NCBI RefSeq assembly: GCF_022761015.1
Contig: NZ_JAKWJQ010000003.1
Coordinates: 496,001 to 560,000, forward strand
Origin: Humibacter sp. RRB41
Lineage (GTDB): Bacteria; Actinomycetota; Actinomycetes; Actinomycetales; Microbacteriaceae
DNA: 64,000 nucleotides
Reading direction: 5' to 3'
Shown here: piece by piece, positions 45,862 to 55,332 of the stretch
How positions within the stretch are numbered: the stretch's first letter is position 1
Layout: every line of letters starts with the position of its first letter
Translations under genes and position numbers: made by a program
The notes under the pieces: model-generated
Databases searched by the model: none
What the model saw: only the letters and a program-made list of their open reading frames with translations
Told to the model about the DNA's origin: nothing

Positions 45862-45877
45862 CGCCCCCGGTCGACGC

Positions 45878-46861
45878 GTGACGGCCGCGCCTGCGGGTGA
45901 GAACGCTGTGAACGACGGTGCCCTTGCGCCCCTTCTCGCGATCGTCGGCGCAACGGGCACGGGTAAGAGCGACCTCGCGGTCGAAGTCGCGATTCGCCTC
46001 GGTGATCGAGGCATCCGTGCCGAGATCGTCGGTGCCGACGCCATGCAGTTGTACCGCGGCATGAACATCGGTACAGCGAAGCTGCCCGTCACCAAGCGTG
46101 AAGGCGTTCCCCATCACCTCGTCGACGTGCTGGAGGTCACAGAGGAGGCGACCGTGGCGTGGTATCAGCCGCGGGCGCGAGCGGCCGTCGATGACATCCG
46201 TTCGCGTGGCGGCGTGCCGATCCTGGTGGGTGGATCCGGGCTCTACGTGTCGAGCGTGTTGTACGACTTCGCGTTCCCGGGGAGAGACGCCGAGATGCGC
46301 GCTCGCTTGGAGGCGGAAGAGCGGGAGACCGGTATAGCGCCGCTTCTCGCGCGGTTGCGCGAACTCGACCCGGTGACCGCTGAGCGGGTCGATCCCGCGA
46401 ACCCGAGACGGGTCATCCGCGCGCTCGAGATCGCGGAACTGGCCGAGGTCGGGCACGGCGCGGTCCTTCCAGAGCGGCCCGTGCCGTGGTCGCCGTCGAT
46501 CGTGCTGGGTTTGCAGGTGCAACGAGAGAGGCTCGTGAGAAGGCTGGATGCCCGCGTCGAACGGATGTGGACGGACGGTCTCGTCGACGAAGTGCGCGAT
46601 CTGCTCCCCGCCGGTCTGCAGGGTGGGGTCACGGCATCCAGGGCCATCGGTTACGCGCAGGCGATCGCCCAGCTGAGTGGCGACATGAGCGAGCAGGAGG
46701 CCGTCGCCGAGACCCAGCGTCTCACGCGCCGCTACGCGCGCAGGCAGGTGTCGTGGTTCAAGCGGTACCCCGATCTGGAATGGCTCGACGCGGACGGGGA
46801 CGATACGCGCACGGTCATTGACCGGCTCGCACTGGCGTCACTGGATAGGCTGTCGCGGTGA
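45878..46861 (+). CDS. miaA: tRNA dimethylallyltransferase
   Basis: 327 residues from GTG 45878; GTG 45908 (317 residues) has a better spaced GGGTGAG and is equally likely. The P-loop is [33 protein letters not shown] and [11 protein letters not shown] follow. It adds dimethylallyl to A37 of tRNA, the substrate that MiaB then modifies, so the neighbours act in one pathway. It overlaps dapF by GTGA. Confidence 0.95.
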   Translation: MTAAPAGENAVNDGALAPLLAIVGATGTGKSDLAVEVAIRLGDRGIRAEIVGADAMQLYRGMNIGTAKLPVTKREGVPHHLVDVLEVTEEATVAWYQPRARAAVDDIRSRGGVPILVGGSGLYVSSVLYDFAFPGRDAEMRARLEAEERETGIAPLLARLRELDPVTAERVDPANPRRVIRALEIAELAEVGHGAVLPERPVPWSPSIVLGLQVQRERLVRRLDARVERMWTDGLVDEVRDLLPAGLQGGVTASRAIGYAQAIAQLSGDMSEQEAVAETQRLTRRYARRQVSWFKRYPDLEWLDADGDDTRTVIDRLALASLDRLSR

Positions 46862-47736
46862 CCACACTCTCCTTCAGCAAGGGCCACGGCGCCGGCAACG
46901 ATTTCGTGCTGTTCGCCGACCCGGACGGCGCCGTCGACCTCACAGGGGCGCAGATCGCCCTCATCTGCGACCGGCACTTCGGAGTCGGGGCGGACGGCGT
47001 GATCCGCGCGATTCGCTCGTCGGCCATCCCGGAGGGTTCGATCGCACTGGCGGAGGACCCGACCGCCGAGTGGTTCATGGACTACCACAACGCCGACGGA
47101 ACGCCCGCTGAGATGTGCGGCAACGGCATCCGTGTGTTCACGCGGTATCTCATCGACGGTGGCTACGCCGATCTGCGCCCCGGCCAGACCCTGCCGATCG
47201 GCACCCGCTCAGGCGTGCGAGACGTGCAGCAGAGCGGGACCGGGTTCCAGGTGGACCTCGGTCGCTGGCACCTCACAGGCGACGACCCGCTGGTGCGCGC
47301 GAAGGAGCTGGGCGTCGCGCGCCCGGGGCTCGGCATCGAGGTCGGGAATCCGCACGTGGTGGTCGCCCTGGCAGACGACGACGAGTTGGACCGCGTCGAT
47401 CTCGGGCCGACGCCGATCATGGACCCTTCCCCGATCGGCGGTGCCAACATCGAGTTCGTCGTGCCGTTCGAACCGCTCGTGGCCGATGGGATCGGCCGCA
47501 TCCGCATGCGCGTCCACGAGCGCGGCAGCGGCGAGACGCTGGCCTGCGGTACCGGCACGGCGGCGGCAGCGCTGGCCACCAGGTACTGGGCGGGGGACGG
47601 CGCTCCCGACGACTGGAAAGTGCGAACGCCAGGCGGCACACTCGGTGTGCGGATGTTCCCCGCCGAAGACGGTGAGCACGTCGCCCTTTCGGGGCCTGCC
47701 GAGCTGGTCTTCGACGGAGAGGTCACGATCGGCTGA
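46858..47736 (+). CDS. dapF: diaminopimelate epimerase
   Basis: 292 residues. The two catalytic cysteines are C87 (AEMCGNGIR) and C230 (LACGTGT), with [11 protein letters not shown] at the N-terminus. It converts LL- to meso-diaminopimelate for lysine and, where used, peptidoglycan. It overlaps the miaA stop, as in M. tuberculosis, and is the third dap gene in the window (after dapB and dapA). Confidence 0.96.
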   Translation: MTTLSFSKGHGAGNDFVLFADPDGAVDLTGAQIALICDRHFGVGADGVIRAIRSSAIPEGSIALAEDPTAEWFMDYHNADGTPAEMCGNGIRVFTRYLIDGGYADLRPGQTLPIGTRSGVRDVQQSGTGFQVDLGRWHLTGDDPLVRAKELGVARPGLGIEVGNPHVVVALADDDELDRVDLGPTPIMDPSPIGGANIEFVVPFEPLVADGIGRIRMRVHERGSGETLACGTGTAAAALATRYWAGDGAPDDWKVRTPGGTLGVRMFPAEDGEHVALSGPAELVFDGEVTIG

Positions 47737-47758
47737 CGGCTTCGGCCGCTCGACGTAC

Positions 47759-47781
47759 CCGGTCGCCCGGACGGCGACCGG
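47759..47781. terminator. hairpin between dapF and the methyltransferase gene
   Basis: A perfect 9-bp stem (CCGGTCGCC) with loop CGGAC, between convergent genes; no U-tract. Confidence 0.6.
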
Positions 47782-47801
47782 CGCCGGCGTCGCTACGAAG
47801 G

Positions 47802-48434
47802 TCAGAAGTGACCCTCGCTGCTAGTTCCAGCGCGCACGTGGATCACGCGGTAGCCCTTGCTCGTCGACGCGCGCCGCACGGTGAACTCGCTGCTCAAGGC
47901 TCCGCCGAGCCATCTCTGCAGGGAGTCGGAGCCGAGGTTGCGCTGTACCACCAGCCAGGCATCCGCGTCGCCGTCGAGACGCGGGAGCCAGCGCAGCAGC
48001 AGCGCGTGGAGTTCGGCCTTGCCGACGCGGATCGGCGGATTCGACCAGATAGCGCGAAAGGCCAGGTCATCGGGAACATCGTCGGGCAGCACGGCGTTGA
48101 GGTTGGTGAGGCCGAGGGATGCCGCGTTCCGGCGCACGACATCGAGGGCACGCTCGTTGACGTCGACCGCCCATACGGTCGCCTGAGGTGATTCGAGGGC
48201 GAGTGTGAGTGCAACGGGACCCCAGCCGCAGCCGAGGTCGAGCAGATCGCCGCTGGGCGGGGCAGCGGGAGCGTCGGCGAGCAGTACCTGAGTGCCTGCA
48301 TCGATGCGGTCGGGGCTGAAGATGCCCGCCGCGGTGGTGAGCTCGAGGTCTCGCCCGGCCAGCCGCACCGACAGCGGGTGCAGCTTCGCGTCGCTTCCGG
48401 GTCTGGACGTGAAATAGTGCTCGCCGCTGGCCAT
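47802..48434 (-). CDS. class I SAM-dependent methyltransferase, RsmC/RlmG-like
   Basis: 210 residues. The SAM motif is LLDLGCGWGPVAL, with VWAVDVNERAL (motif II) and the catalytic-type IWSNPPIRVGK (NPPxR), the signature of the MTS domain that methylates guanine in rRNA. Only the catalytic half is present; E. coli RsmC is twice as long. Starts GHYFTSRPGSDAK-like (EHYFTSRPGSD). ATG 48434 has a TACGTT box 6 nt upstream on the minus strand. The target base is not determined. Confidence 0.85.
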   Translation of the reverse strand: MASGEHYFTSRPGSDAKLHPLSVRLAGRDLELTTAAGIFSPDRIDAGTQVLLADAPAAPPSGDLLDLGCGWGPVALTLALESPQATVWAVDVNERALDVVRRNAASLGLTNLNAVLPDDVPDDLAFRAIWSNPPIRVGKAELHALLLRWLPRLDGDADAWLVVQRNLGSDSLQRWLGGALSSEFTVRRASTSKGYRVIHVRAGTSSEGHF

Positions 48435-48440
48435 ACAAGG

Positions 48441-48446
48441 AACGTA
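48441..48446 (-). promoter_or_regulatory. -10 box (TACGTT, minus strand) of the methyltransferase gene
   Basis: Six nt from ATG 48434. It decides that start over the longer open frame to 48503. Confidence 0.5.
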
Positions 48447-48492
48447 CCCGAGTGGAGCCCTCGGGAGAGATCGTCGATCAAGGAGAACTAGG

Positions 48493-50034
48493 GTGGAACG
48501 CACGATGAGTGAATCCGATACCGAGCAGAACGAGACGCGCGACGACGTTGTGGCGCGTGTGCTCGCGCGCGCGGATCAACGACCGGCGCACAGGGCCATC
48601 TTCGGAGAGTCTGCTCAGGCGTTGCAGGGTGCGGCCGCCGGCGGCCACGACTCGGACGGTGAGCAGTTCGACCGTGAGGAGCGCGCCGCATTGCGTCGCG
48701 TCTCCGGCCTGTCGACCGAACTCGAAGACGTCACCGAGGTGGAGTACCGGCAGCTGCGTCTCGAGAACGTAGTGCTGATCGCCGTCTACTCTGCAGGCAC
48801 CATCGCGGATGCCGAGAACTCGTTGCGTGAGCTCGCGGCACTCGCGGAGACGGCCGGCGCCGTCGTGCTCGACGGTCTGCTGCAGCGCAAGCCGCACCCC
48901 GACCCCAGTACCTATCTCGGAAGCGGCAAGGCGCAGGAGCTGCACGATGTCGTCGCCGCGCTCGGCGCGGACACCGTGATCGCGGACACCGAACTTGCTC
49001 CCAGCCAGAGGCGTGCCCTCGAAGACATCGTCAAGGTGAAGGTGATCGACCGCACCGCCGTCATCCTCGACATCTTCAGCCAGCATGCCAAGTCGCGAGA
49101 GGGCAAAGCCCAGGTCGAGCTTGCCCAGCTCGAATACCTGCTTCCCCGACTTCGCGGTTGGGGCGAGTCGATGAGCCGCCAGGCCGGTGGACAGGTCGGC
49201 GGCGCGGGCAACGGCATGGGAAGCCGTGGACCGGGTGAGACGAAGATCGAGCTAGATCGTCGCCGCATCCACACACGCATGGCCAAGTTGCGCAGGCAGA
49301 TCAAGGAGATGAAGCCCGCGCGAGAGGCCAAGCGGGCGAACCGACGCCGCAACAGCGTGCCGTCAGTGGCGATCGCCGGGTACACCAACGCCGGCAAGTC
49401 CAGCCTGCTCAACCGCATCACGAAGGCTGGCGTGCTCGTGGAGAACGCCCTGTTCGCCACGCTGGATGCCACAGTACGGCGCTCCATCACCGCCGATGGC
49501 AGGCTCTACACGCTCACCGACACCGTCGGCTTCGTGCGCAACCTGCCGCATCAGCTCGTCGAGGCCTTCCGCTCCACGCTCGAAGAGGTCGCGGACTCCG
49601 ACGTGATCGTGCACGTCGTGGATGCCTCGCATCCCGACCCCGCTGCGCAGCTCACCACGGTGCGCGATGTGATCGGCGACGTCGAGGGACGTGACATCCC
49701 CGAGATCGTCGTCTTCAACAAGGCCGACCTGATCGACGACGACCGTCGACTCGAGCTGCGAGGGCTGGAACCCGCCGCGATCTTCGTCTCAGCACGCACC
49801 GGCGAAGGCATCGACGAGGTGCTCGCAGCGATCGCCCGGTTGATTCCGGATCGATCCGTGCAGATCGACGTGCTCATTCCGTACGACAGGGGTGATCTCG
49901 TTTCAGCGCTTCACGAGCGCGGCCGAGTCATCGACACGGCGTACGAGCCGGAGGGCACGAGGGTCACAGCCCGAGTCGCCGAGGAGTTCGTTCCGGTCTT
50001 CGAACCCTTTCGTGCGGATGCCGTCGCCGTCTGA
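48493..50034 (+). CDS. hflX: GTPase HflX
   Basis: 513 residues. The HflX N-domain has TIADAENSLRELAALAETAG and LGSGKAQEL, the glycine-rich loop is GGAGNGMGSRGPGETKIE, and the G domain carries GYTNAGKSSLLN (G1), DTVGFVRNLPHQLVEAF (G3) and FNKADL (G4). It splits or rescues ribosomes, especially under stress. GTG 48493 has AGGAGA 6 nt upstream; a TAGGGT box (48489-48494) would instead suit ATG 48505. A palindromic repeat follows. Confidence 0.95.
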   Translation: MERTMSESDTEQNETRDDVVARVLARADQRPAHRAIFGESAQALQGAAAGGHDSDGEQFDREERAALRRVSGLSTELEDVTEVEYRQLRLENVVLIAVYSAGTIADAENSLRELAALAETAGAVVLDGLLQRKPHPDPSTYLGSGKAQELHDVVAALGADTVIADTELAPSQRRALEDIVKVKVIDRTAVILDIFSQHAKSREGKAQVELAQLEYLLPRLRGWGESMSRQAGGQVGGAGNGMGSRGPGETKIELDRRRIHTRMAKLRRQIKEMKPAREAKRANRRRNSVPSVAIAGYTNAGKSSLLNRITKAGVLVENALFATLDATVRRSITADGRLYTLTDTVGFVRNLPHQLVEAFRSTLEEVADSDVIVHVVDASHPDPAAQLTTVRDVIGDVEGRDIPEIVVFNKADLIDDDRRLELRGLEPAAIFVSARTGEGIDEVLAAIARLIPDRSVQIDVLIPYDRGDLVSALHERGRVIDTAYEPEGTRVTARVAEEFVPVFEPFRADAVAV

Positions 50035-50040
50035 CCTGAT

Positions 50041-50072
50041 TCGCCCGAGCGAGCGAAGCGAGTCGAAGGGCT
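50041..50072 (+). repeat. short palindromic repeat after hflX, likely terminator
   Basis: GCCC (50043-50046) ... GGGC (50068-50071) encloses CGAGCGAGCGAAGCGAGTCG. From memory, this Cys-Gly-rich type of inverted repeat (CCCTTCGACTCGCTTCGCTCG on the other strand, cut here) recurs between genes in Microbacteriaceae. Only one copy is in the window. Confidence 0.55.
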
Positions 50073-50194
50073 CACCTCGCCGATGACCAATCGAGCCGGG
50101 AGCCGAGCAGGTAGCGCGGCGTAACACGCAGCATCCGTTTACGGCTGGATTTGCTACTCTGATGCCCAATATCGGTCGGATCAGGCACACGTCT

Positions 50195-50319
50195 GCTCGG
50201 CCGGAGCGACAGCCGAGCCCGGCACCCGCCCACAGATCGCAGGAGGAATCTGCGGTTTGCCACCATACGGTGCGGATGCCCACCCGGTCACGTGCGCTTC
50301 CCTCCGTTCCGTGAGATGA
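50195..50319 (+). promoter_or_regulatory. structured leader of metF with a candidate uORF
   Basis: Part of the 295-bp gap 50035-50329. Two stems: GCTCGGC/GCCGAGC (50195-50218), and CAGAT/ATCTG (50233-50252), whose loop holds AGGAGG (50241-50246). A TTG at 50257 opens a 20-codon frame (LPPYGADAHPVTCASLRSVR) ending at 50319, 10 nt before metF. It may be an attenuator. I could not match SAM, SAH or cobalamin riboswitch cores. Confidence 0.35.
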
Positions 50320-50329
50320 GGGAGCCGCC

Positions 50330-51397
50330 ATGAGCGCAGCGATCGCCTTCGACGGCGCCACGCGATGTCCGGCAGACACGCCCTTCTCGTTCGAGCTCTA
50401 CCCGCCACGCAACGAGGCCGCGGCTCGCGCTCTGCCCGAGACGATTCGGCGACTGGCCGCTGTCGGACCGGAGTTCATCTCGGTCACCTATGGCGCCGGC
50501 GGATCGTCGCACGTCAATTCGCTTGACGTCGTGAAGCACATCGCGCAGGACACCTCGGTGACACCGATGGCGCATCTGACGTGCATCGGCTCGTCGCACG
50601 CCGAGGCGGCGCGGATGATCCGCGAGTTCCTCGATGTCGGCGTCACGAGATTCCTCGCCGTGCGCGGCGACCCGCCCGTCGGCCAATCGGAGCAGGATGC
50701 CGCTGCCGGCGATCTGCACAGCGCCTCCGAACTCGTGCAACTCGTCCATCGCATCCAGGCGGAGCACGCGCCGTACCGGGAGATCCCGGTTCCGGGGCTC
50801 CCGCACGCCAGCGAGGTCGGAACGCGCGAGAAGGTCACCATCGCCGTGGCGGCGTTTCCGAACGGGCATCCGCGTTCACGCTCCATCTCGCAGGACATCG
50901 ACACCCTGCTCGCCAAACAGGCGGCAGGCGCGAACCTCGCGATCACACAGCTGTTCTTCCATGCCGAGGACTACTTCGTATTCGCCGAGCGCGCCAGAGC
51001 GGCCGGTGTGAGGTTCCCGATCCTGCCGGGCATCATGCCGGTCACAAGCCCGGCGCGACTCCGCAGGGTGCTCGAACTGAACGGTGAGGATCTGCCGAGC
51101 GATCTGGCGATCCGTCTCGAGGTGGAGCCCACCGATGACGGCAGGCGTGAGATCGGCATCGAACACGCCGCTGCCTTCGCCGAGCGGCTGATCGCCGGCG
51201 GTGCCCCGGGCATCCACCTCTGCACATTCAACCAGCCGCATACCTCACTCGCCGTACTCGAAAGGTGCGGCCTCATCGACTCGTCGGCTCTCGCCGACGA
51301 CCACACAAGGGAGCGGGGCGATCCGGTCGCGGTCGGCGCCGGTCCCACGCACACCACCACGGATCTCAGCAAGACCGATCAGAAGGAACCAGCATGA
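50330..51397 (+). CDS. metF: methylenetetrahydrofolate reductase
   Basis: 355 residues. FSFELYPPRNEAA at the N-terminus, FISVTYGAGGSS, HLTCIG, and FAVRGDPP-like (FLAVRGDPPVG), and AAGANLAITQLFF are typical of the FAD-dependent enzyme, which makes 5-methyl-THF with NADH. The C-terminal 45 or so residues after the barrel are a variable tail. AGGGAG precedes the ATG. It overlaps metE by ATGA, so methyl donor and methyl transfer are made together. Confidence 0.95.
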   Translation: MSAAIAFDGATRCPADTPFSFELYPPRNEAAARALPETIRRLAAVGPEFISVTYGAGGSSHVNSLDVVKHIAQDTSVTPMAHLTCIGSSHAEAARMIREFLDVGVTRFLAVRGDPPVGQSEQDAAAGDLHSASELVQLVHRIQAEHAPYREIPVPGLPHASEVGTREKVTIAVAAFPNGHPRSRSISQDIDTLLAKQAAGANLAITQLFFHAEDYFVFAERARAAGVRFPILPGIMPVTSPARLRRVLELNGEDLPSDLAIRLEVEPTDDGRREIGIEHAAAFAERLIAGGAPGIHLCTFNQPHTSLAVLERCGLIDSSALADDHTRERGDPVAVGAGPTHTTTDLSKTDQKEPA

Positions 51398-53730
51398 CCT
51401 CCGCTTTTCCCGCCGGAACGATCATCGGCTACCCGCGCATCGGAAGGCGCCGCGAGCTGAAGAAGGCCGTCGAGGCCTTCTGGGCCGGGAACATCTCCGG
51501 CGACGAGCTCGAATCGACCGCAGCCGGACTCCGTGCCGCGACCAGGTCGCGGCTGGCGGAACTCGGCCTTGGCACGACCGACTCCTCCATTCCCGAGACG
51601 TTCAGCTACTACGACCAGGTGCTCGACGCTGCGGTGACCGTCGGCGCGATCCCAGCACGCTTCTCCGGACTCGTGGATGCCGATGGTCGCCTCGACCTCG
51701 CCGGATACTTCACCATCGCCCGCGGCGCAGGCGGCGACGCTCCGCTCGAGATGACGAAGTGGTTCGACTCCAACTACCACTATCTCGTGCCAGAGATCGG
51801 ACCGGACACCGACTTCCGTCTCGTCTCCGACCGTCTGCTGCACGAGTTCGAGGAGGCGAAGCGCGACGGCTACCTCACCAGGCCCGTCATCGTCGGCCCC
51901 GTGACGTTCCTCGCCCTCAGCAAGCCGGCCGACGGCGCCTCCGAGGGATTCCGCCCGCTGTCGCGCCTCAGCGACCTTCTCCCGGTGTACGTTCAGCTCC
52001 TGGCCGAGTTGAAAGCCGCGGGGGCCGAGTGGGTGCAGCTCGACGAGCCTGCACTTGTGAGCGAGAGCCTCGATGACGCTCGCGCAGACATCCTCTCGGC
52101 CGCGGCTCAGACGTACGACCTGCTCGGTTCGACGGATGCCCGCCCGCAACTGTTCGTCGCCGCCCCGTACGGGGCGCTCGACGACGCACTACCGGTGCTC
52201 GCGGTCACCGGCATCGAGGCGATCTCGTTGGATCTCGTGCGCGGAGCCGTGCCGGAGGCACTGGACGCCGACACGAAGGCTGCTCTGCGCACCAAGACCG
52301 TGGTCGGTGGCGTCGTCGACGGCCACAACATCTGGCGGGGCGACCTGGAGTCGGCGTTCGGCAAACTCGAATCGCTGCTGGCGCTCTCTCCGACAGTTGC
52401 GGCATCCACCTCGACGTCCCTGCTGCACGTCCCGCACGACGTCGACGACGAGCCGGATCTCGACGCCCGGTTGGTGTCGTGGCTCGCGTTCGCCGACCAG
52501 AAGGTCGGTCAGATCGCAGTGCTCGCGCGGGGCCTGGATGACGGGCACGAGTCCATCCAGGATGAGCTGGCACAGGCGTCAGCGGCGCTGGCCGACCGGC
52601 TCGGCGCGCCGGGCGTGCGTGACGGCAGTGTGCGACAGCGCGAGGCTGCGCTCACCGACGCCGACTTCGCACGAGGTGCGTACGAGGCGCGGCTCTCGGC
52701 ACAGGATGCCGCGCTCGGGCTTCCGCTGCTGCCGACGACCACGATCGGATCGTTCCCGCAGACCGGAGACATCCGCAGGGCGCGTGCACAGTTCGCGAAG
52801 GGCGTCATCACCGAGGCCGAGTACCTCGGGCTGATGCAGGCGGAGATCAAGCGCGTGGTCGACCTGCAGGAGGAGATCGGCATCGACGTCATCGTGCACG
52901 GCGAGCCGGAGCGCAACGACATGGTGCAGTACTTCGCCGAGAACCTCGACGGCTTCGCTGTGACGCAGAACGGTTGGGTGCAGTCGTACGGCAGCAGGTG
53001 CACGCGTCCGTCGATCCTCTGGGGCGACGTCTCACGGCCGAAGCCCATCACCGTCGAGTGGTCGACGTACACCCAGTCGTTGACGCAGAAGCCGGTGAAG
53101 GGGATGCTCACGGGCCCCGTGACGATCCTCGCCTGGTCGTTCGTGCGTGACGACCAGCCGCTCGGCGACACGGCCCGCCAGGTCGCGCTCGCGCTCCGCG
53201 ACGAGATCGCGGATCTGGAGACCGCTGGCATCCGCATCGTCCAGGTCGACGAGCCGGCCCTCAGGGAGCTGCTGCCGCTGAAGAAGAAGGACCAGCCCGG
53301 CTACCTCGACTGGTCGGTCGGTTCGTTCCGGCTCGCGACCAGCGGCGTCGGCGACGCGACCCAGATCCACACGCACCTCTGCTACTCGGAGTTCGGCGTG
53401 GTGATCGACGCCATCCGCAACCTGGATGCCGACGTGACGAGCATCGAGGCGGCGCGCAGCCGCATGGAGGTCGTCGACGACATCAAGGCGAGCGGATTCG
53501 ACCACGGCATCGGGCCGGGCGTGTACGACATCCACTCGCCGCGGGTTCCATCGGTCGCCGAAGTGACCGATCTGATCGAGCGCGCGCTCGCGGGCATCCC
53601 TGAGCGTCAGGTCTGGATCAACCCGGACTGCGGTCTGAAGACCCGGGGCTACGACGAGACGGTCGCGTCGTTGCGGAACATCATCGAGGCGACGCGCGCT
53701 GTGCGCGATCACGTCTCCGTCGACGCCTGA
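51394..53730 (+). CDS. metE: cobalamin-independent methionine synthase
   Basis: 778 residues, full length. GTIIGYPRIGRRRELKKAVE opens the N-terminal barrel; the second barrel has TTTIGSFPQT, HGEPERNDMVQYF, the zinc ligands HTHLCYSEF (His, Cys) and WINPDCGLKTRG (Cys). It moves the methyl group of 5-methyl-THF-glutamate to homocysteine. AGAAGGAACC precedes the ATG. The open frame to 51265 lies inside metF. A strong terminator follows. Confidence 0.97.
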   Translation: MTSAFPAGTIIGYPRIGRRRELKKAVEAFWAGNISGDELESTAAGLRAATRSRLAELGLGTTDSSIPETFSYYDQVLDAAVTVGAIPARFSGLVDADGRLDLAGYFTIARGAGGDAPLEMTKWFDSNYHYLVPEIGPDTDFRLVSDRLLHEFEEAKRDGYLTRPVIVGPVTFLALSKPADGASEGFRPLSRLSDLLPVYVQLLAELKAAGAEWVQLDEPALVSESLDDARADILSAAAQTYDLLGSTDARPQLFVAAPYGALDDALPVLAVTGIEAISLDLVRGAVPEALDADTKAALRTKTVVGGVVDGHNIWRGDLESAFGKLESLLALSPTVAASTSTSLLHVPHDVDDEPDLDARLVSWLAFADQKVGQIAVLARGLDDGHESIQDELAQASAALADRLGAPGVRDGSVRQREAALTDADFARGAYEARLSAQDAALGLPLLPTTTIGSFPQTGDIRRARAQFAKGVITEAEYLGLMQAEIKRVVDLQEEIGIDVIVHGEPERNDMVQYFAENLDGFAVTQNGWVQSYGSRCTRPSILWGDVSRPKPITVEWSTYTQSLTQKPVKGMLTGPVTILAWSFVRDDQPLGDTARQVALALRDEIADLETAGIRIVQVDEPALRELLPLKKKDQPGYLDWSVGSFRLATSGVGDATQIHTHLCYSEFGVVIDAIRNLDADVTSIEAARSRMEVVDDIKASGFDHGIGPGVYDIHSPRVPSVAEVTDLIERALAGIPERQVWINPDCGLKTRGYDETVASLRNIIEATRAVRDHVSVDA

Positions 53731-53747
53731 TCGGTTCGAAGGACAGA

Positions 53748-53783
53748 ACGAGGGCCCCGAGGCGATCGCCTCGGGGCCCTCGT
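53748..53783. terminator. bidirectional terminator between metE and lexA
   Basis: An 18-bp perfect dyad (arm ACGAGGGCCCCGAGGCGA) with no extra loop bases, between convergent genes. It ends 11 bp from the lexA stop. Confidence 0.9.
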
Positions 53784-53794
53784 CGATCCGTGTC

Positions 53795-54517
53795 TCAGAC
53801 CGAGCGCAGCACGGCGACGACTTTGCCGACCACCTCGGCGAAGTCCCCGAGGATCGGTTCGAAGGCCGAGTTGCGCGGCAGCAGCCAGGTGTGACCGTCG
53901 CGCTGACGAAACACCTTCACGGTTGCTTCGCCGTCGAGCATCGCCGCGACGATGTCGCCGTTCTCCGCGGTCTTCTGCTGTCGAACGACCACCCAGTCGC
54001 CGTCGCAGATGGCGGCATCGATCATGGATTCGCCCTGAACCTTCAGCATGAAGAGTTCGCCGTTGCCGACGAGCTGGCGGGGGAGCGGGAAGACCTCTTC
54101 GATCTGCTGTTCTGCCGTGATCGGCACGCCCGCCGCGATCCTGCCGACCAGCGGGACCATGGTGGCGTCGCCGACGGGAACGGACGTCTCGAAGTCGGCC
54201 GTGGCATCCGATCGGCCTGTCGTCGCCGGAAGGTCGATCAGCACCTCGAGCGCACGGGGGCGGTTGGGGTCGCGGCGCAGGTACCCGCTGAGCTCGAGCT
54301 GGTTGAGCTGGTGGGCGACGCTGGAGAGCGACGCGAGGCTCACGGCATCGCCGATCTCGCGCATGCTCGGCGGATAGCCCCGCTTGCTGACGGAGCTCTG
54401 GATCACTTCGAGAATCGCGCGCTGCTTCTCGCTCAGAGACTTGCGTCGCCTGGTGCGCGGCTTCTCAGCAGGCGTACGTGGGGTACGTGCGGTGTCGGGC
54501 CCGTCGGTGTCGCTCAC
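53795..54517 (-). CDS. lexA: SOS repressor LexA
   Basis: 240 residues. The winged helix is [29 protein letters not shown] (about 28-56, in pieces), the cleavage site Ala-Gly is in GRIAAGVP, the catalytic serine in VQGESMIDA and the lysine in EATVKVFRQ. It represses DNA-damage genes and cuts itself when RecA filaments form. GTG 54517 has GAGAGGA 8 nt upstream; an earlier start (frame open to 54631) is not needed. Confidence 0.96.
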   Translation of the reverse strand: MSDTDGPDTARTPRTPAEKPRTRRRKSLSEKQRAILEVIQSSVSKRGYPPSMREIGDAVSLASLSSVAHQLNQLELSGYLRRDPNRPRALEVLIDLPATTGRSDATADFETSVPVGDATMVPLVGRIAAGVPITAEQQIEEVFPLPRQLVGNGELFMLKVQGESMIDAAICDGDWVVVRQQKTAENGDIVAAMLDGEATVKVFRQRDGHTWLLPRNSAFEPILGDFAEVVGKVVAVLRSV

Positions 54518-54829
54518 GTGCTTCGTCCTCTCGTTTCGCGGCAATCGGTGGGTCCTCGACGGTTGTGTACGACCGCCGCTGTGGTCGCCATCGTCGCGTG
54601 ATTCGAATCTCTCGTCGGTGCGTCTGCGCACCTACTCGGACCGAATGTCGGTGGTGGGTGATTCAGTTTCTTCGTGACGATCGAAACTCTATCTGGAAAT
54701 CGGCCTCAATCGGCCGCTTTGTTCGAGCGTGTTGAAAGAACGTCGTACCCAAATGCGAACATACCGTTGAAAAATGCGTTCATCGAAGATAGATTCGGAA
54801 GACGAGTTCGATTCTCGGGAGGAGAGACC
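54518..54829. promoter_or_regulatory. lexA / LysM-gene divergent control region
   Basis: 312 bp without a gene. SOS operators are expected here, but I see no perfect TCGAAC-N4-GTTCGA. The best candidates are CGAACATACCGTTG (54758-54771, left half good) and ATTCGAAT (54602-54609). CCTCAATC at 54700 echoes the end of the hairpin repeat, without the rest of it. Confidence 0.4.
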
Positions 54830-55273
54830 ATGACGACCATCGGGGTTGCTGTGCATCGGATCGGAGTCCGGCGTACCGCGCCGCGTGAGCTGGGAGTTGC
54901 CACCGTCGATGCTTCCGGCCCTTCCGTCGGTCGCACGGATGCCTCGTCAGGGCGAGTGCGCACCCACCTGACCCGGCGCGGTCGCGTTGTTCTCGCCGCA
55001 CTCGTGGTGCTGCCCGCGCTGGTCTTCGGCGGGGTCATCGTCGCCAACAGCGCAGCCGCCGCGGGCGCCGGCTCCTCGTTCTCCGCGTCCTTTCGCCACG
55101 TCACGGTCCAGCCGGGACAGTCGCTCTGGCTGATCGCCCAGCGCATCGCGCCGGCGAGCGACCCGCGCGACGTCGTCGGTGCGATCGTGGACCTCAACGG
55201 CCTCTCGTCCAGCGTCGTCCAAGCGGGTCAGAGGTTGGCAATTCCCCACCAGTACGACGGCTCGGCGCGCTGA
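54830..55273 (+). CDS. LysM-domain protein, SOS cell-division/cell-wall protein by context
   Basis: 147 residues. A basic N-terminal cytoplasmic part, one membrane helix (about 54-76, VVLAALVVLPALVFGGVIVA) and a C-terminal LysM domain (VTVQPGQSLWLIAQRIAP ... VDLNGLSSSVVQAGQRLAIP) that binds peptidoglycan. A LysM protein divergent from lexA is known in mycobacteria (Rv2719c) and, with a related role, YneA in Bacillus, where it delays division during DNA damage. That role is inferred here. GGGAGGAGAG is at normal spacing from ATG 54830; the frame is open to 54674, across the control region. Confidence 0.87.
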   Translation: MTTIGVAVHRIGVRRTAPRELGVATVDASGPSVGRTDASSGRVRTHLTRRGRVVLAALVVLPALVFGGVIVANSAAAAGAGSSFSASFRHVTVQPGQSLWLIAQRIAPASDPRDVVGAIVDLNGLSSSVVQAGQRLAIPHQYDGSAR

Positions 55274-55320
55274 GACGTCCTGGAGCTCACGTGCGGCGTC
55301 GCGGGGGTGTTGTCCCGCCC

Positions 55321-55326
55321 TAGCAT
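55321..55326 (+). promoter_or_regulatory. -10 box (TAGCAT) of hisC
   Basis: Six nt from GTG 55333. Confidence 0.6.
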
Positions 55327-55332
55327 TGGTGG

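Noticed and set aside
50090-50329. SAM or cobalamin riboswitch before metF-metE
   Set aside because: No SAM-I/IV core and no B12-box-like GCCACTG with its partner motifs could be found.
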